Positions 3,722-5,520 of a DNA stretch of 5,520 nt are shown here, piece by piece. Positions within the stretch are counted from its first letter, which is position 1, and each line of letters opens with the position of its first letter. A program made the translations under genes and the position numbers. The notes beneath the pieces were generated by a model. It made no database searches and was not told the DNA's origin. It saw nothing but the letters and a program-made list of their open reading frames with translations. The DNA is from CAZCGA01 sp964498075 (GTDB taxonomy: Bacteria > Desulfobacterota > Binatia > HRBIN30): contig CAZCGA010000253.1 in NCBI GenBank assembly GCA_964498075.1, positions 1 through 5,520 of the forward strand, in the 5' to 3' direction.

Positions 3722-5520
3722 GCCGCTTCTCCGAATCCGTCGTCGAGGACGCCGCGCTCGATTGGCTGAAGAGCCACGGCTTCACGGTCAAGCACGGTCC
3801 GCAGATCGCGCCGGGCGAACTGGCCGCCGAGCGCAGCGACTACGGGCAGGTCGTGCTGGCGCAGCGGCTGCGCGATGCGCTTGCGCGGCTCAATCCTGCG
3901 CTTCCCGCGGAGGCCCTCGATGACGCTTACCGCAAACTGACCCGACCCGAAGGCCCGACGCTGGAGGCGCGGAATCGCGCCGTCCACCGCCTGCTCGTGG
4001 ACGGCGTGACGGTGGAGTACCGCACGCCCGACGGCTCCATCCGCGGCGCGCAGGCGCGCGTGCTCGATTTCGACGCCCCGGACAACAACGACTGGCTGGC
4101 CGTCAACCAGTTCACTGTCAGCGAGAACAAGCACACGCGCCGGCCCGACGTCGTGGTGTTCATCGACGGTCTGCCGCTCGCGCTGGTCGAGCTGAAGAAC
4201 GCCGCCGATGAGAACGCGACCATCTGGTCGGCTTTCCAGCAGCTCCAGACTTACAAGGCCGAGCTGCCGACGCTCTTCGCTTTCAACGCGCTGCTGGTCG
4301 TCTCCGACGGTGTCGAGGCGCGGATCGGTACGCTCACCGCCGGGCGTGAGTGGTTCAAGCCCTGGCGCACAATTTCGGGCGAGCGCCTCGCTGATCCGCA
4401 CCTGCCGGAGCTGCAGGTGATGATCGAGGGTGTTTGCGACAAGCGCCGCTTGCTCGACCTCATCGGGCACTTCCTCGTCTTCGAGGACGACGGTAGCTCG
4501 AAGCTGGGAAAGAAGATGGCCGGCTATCACCAGTTCCACGCGGTCAACGTGGCGGTGGCGGAGACACTGCGGGCCGCACAGATACACGAAGCTGTCGTCG
4601 AGGCTGGAGGGAGATACGAGGCCGGACGTCGCGGTGGCGCTCCCGGCGATCGGCGCATCGGTGTGGTCTGGCACACGCAGGGTTCTGGCAAGAGTCTCAC
4701 GATGGCCTTCTATGCCGGCCGCGTGATCCGCGAGCCGGCGATGGCGAACCCCACGATCGTCGTGCTCACCGACCGCAACGACCTCGACGACCAGCTCTTT
4801 GGCACCTTCGCCCGTTGCCGTGACCTCCTGCGCCAGCCACCGGTGCAGGCTGCGGACCGCGCGGACCTGCGCACCAAGCTCGCCGTCGCCTCCGGCGGAG
4901 TGGTTTTCACGACGATCCAGAAGTTCTTCCCTGGGGAAAAGGGCGACCGGCATCCCGTGCTCTCGGACCGGCGGAACATCGTCGTCATCGCCGACGAGGC
5001 CCACCGCAGCCAGTACGACTTTGTCGACGGCTTCGCACGGCACATGCGCGACGCGCTTCCTCACGCCTCATTCATCGGGTTCACCGGGACGCCGATCGAG
5101 AAGACTGATGCGAACACCCGCGCCGTGTTCGGCGACTACATCAGCATCTACGACATCCAGCGAGCGGTAACGGACGGTGCCACGGTGCCCATTTACTACG
5201 AGGGCCGCCTGGCGAAGCTGGAGCTGAAAGAGTCCGAGCGCCCGAAGATCGATCCCGAGTTTGAGGAGGCTACCGAAGGCGAGGAGGTCGAACGCAAGGA
5301 GAAGCTGAAGAGCAAGTGGGCGCAGCTCGAAGCGGTGGTTGGGTCCGAGAACCGCATTCGGCTCATCGCCCGCGACCTAGTCGGGCACTTCGAGAATCGG
5401 CTCGCCACGATGGACGGCAAAGCGATGGTTGTCTGCATGAGTCGGCGCATCTGCGTGGAGCTGTACCGCCAGCTGGTGGCGCTGCGGCCGCGGTGGCACG
5501 GTGACGACGATGACCACGGC
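3718..5520 (+). CDS. hsdR: Type I restriction subunit HsdR (nuclease-helicase), 3' end outside the window
   Basis: 601 codons are open to the window end with no stop; the family is usually about 1000-1100 aa, so about 60% is present. HsdR translocates DNA with ATP and cuts at a distance from the HsdS site. The N-terminal segment (ESVVEDAALDWL, then QIAPGELAAERSDYGQVVL) leads to the PD-(D/E)xK nuclease: D144 in RPDVVVF, E158 and K160 in VELKN, and the QxxxY motif Q175-Y179. Helicase motifs follow in order: Walker A HTQGSGKS (319-326, K325), DRNDLDDQ (352-359), DEAH (426-429), FTGTP (455-459), then a charged linker (about 500-530) and the start of the second RecA domain (KAMVVCMSRRICVELY, 568-583). 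No frameshift or missing catalytic residue is seen. ATG 3718 overlaps the upstream stop and matches the N-terminus of the hsdR remnant at 2200. Richer in G/C-ending codons than 781-2200. A cognate hsdM is not visible. Confidence 0.95.
   Translation, partial: MSRFSESVVEDAALDWLKSHGFTVKHGPQIAPGELAAERSDYGQVVLAQRLRDALARLNPALPAEALDDAYRKLTRPEGPTLEARNRAVHRLLVDGVTVEYRTPDGSIRGAQARVLDFDAPDNNDWLAVNQFTVSENKHTRRPDVVVFIDGLPLALVELKNAADENATIWSAFQQLQTYKAELPTLFAFNALLVVSDGVEARIGTLTAGREWFKPWRTISGERLADPHLPELQVMIEGVCDKRRLLDLIGHFLVFEDDGSSKLGKKMAGYHQFHAVNVAVAETLRAAQIHEAVVEAGGRYEAGRRGGAPGDRRIGVVWHTQGSGKSLTMAFYAGRVIREPAMANPTIVVLTDRNDLDDQLFGTFARCRDLLRQPPVQAADRADLRTKLAVASGGVVFTTIQKFFPGEKGDRHPVLSDRRNIVVIADEAHRSQYDFVDGFARHMRDALPHASFIGFTGTPIEKTDANTRAVFGDYISIYDIQRAVTDGATVPIYYEGRLAKLELKESERPKIDPEFEEATEGEEVERKEKLKSKWAQLEAVVGSENRIRLIARDLVGHFENRLATMDGKAMVVCMSRRICVELYRQLVALRPRWHGDDDDHG

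Noticed and set aside
3685..5064. Long minus-strand open frame (459 codons)
   Set aside because: It lies opposite hsdR, which has all its motifs in order. The minus frame has no recognisable domain, and long antisense frames are expected in GC-rich genes.

Overview
The window is a stretch of a type I restriction-modification (R-M) locus in a GC-rich bacterium. GC-rich third positions, frequent GTG/TTG starts and stop/start overlaps support 'GC-rich bacterium', but nothing fixes the taxon. All supported genes are on the + strand. hsdM is not in the window. hsdS enters broken from the left and hsdR runs off the right end, so the core R-M genes are separated by about 2.9 kb of accessory DNA.

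Layout. (1) 1-814: second half of an HsdS specificity subunit (TRD2 plus the conserved C-terminal helix). The central spacer just upstream is interrupted in every frame, so the gene looks 5'-broken. (2) 781-2203: two tightly packed genes, a 195-aa protein of unknown function with a C-terminal winged-helix-like region, and a protein of about 269 aa that I assign from memory to the 'predicted pPIWI-associating nuclease' type. It carries an RX5H motif near its C-terminus. They look like a two-gene accessory defence module inside the R-M operon. (3) 2200-2379: a 59-codon remnant of an HsdR N-terminus that starts in the expected operon position but is cut off after about 45 recognisable residues. 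(4) 2409-2981: the DNA-binding part of an ImmA/IrrE-type XRE regulator, truncated and joined in frame to a Phd/YefM-type antitoxin, with a doubtful PIN-toxin remnant after it. (5) 3074-3721: a four-helix-bundle protein with the 'suffix' domain. Its linker is encoded by two arrays of 9-nt repeats that are inverted relative to each other. (6) 3718-5520: a second, intact-looking hsdR, incomplete at the window end, with nuclease and helicase motifs in order.

How it fits together. The ancestral order was probably hsdS, 195-aa gene, nuclease-like gene, hsdR', with each start overlapping or almost touching the previous stop. The hsdR' stub is clearly homologous to the downstream HsdR N-terminus but only about half identical. 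The 2.4-3.7 kb segment therefore looks like debris of regulator and toxin-antitoxin genes brought in when hsdR was replaced, together with its four-helix-bundle partner, from a different type I system. The most interesting elements are the embedded two-gene module, the hsdR stub marking the replacement junction, and the inverted 9-nt repeat arrays in the four-helix-bundle gene.
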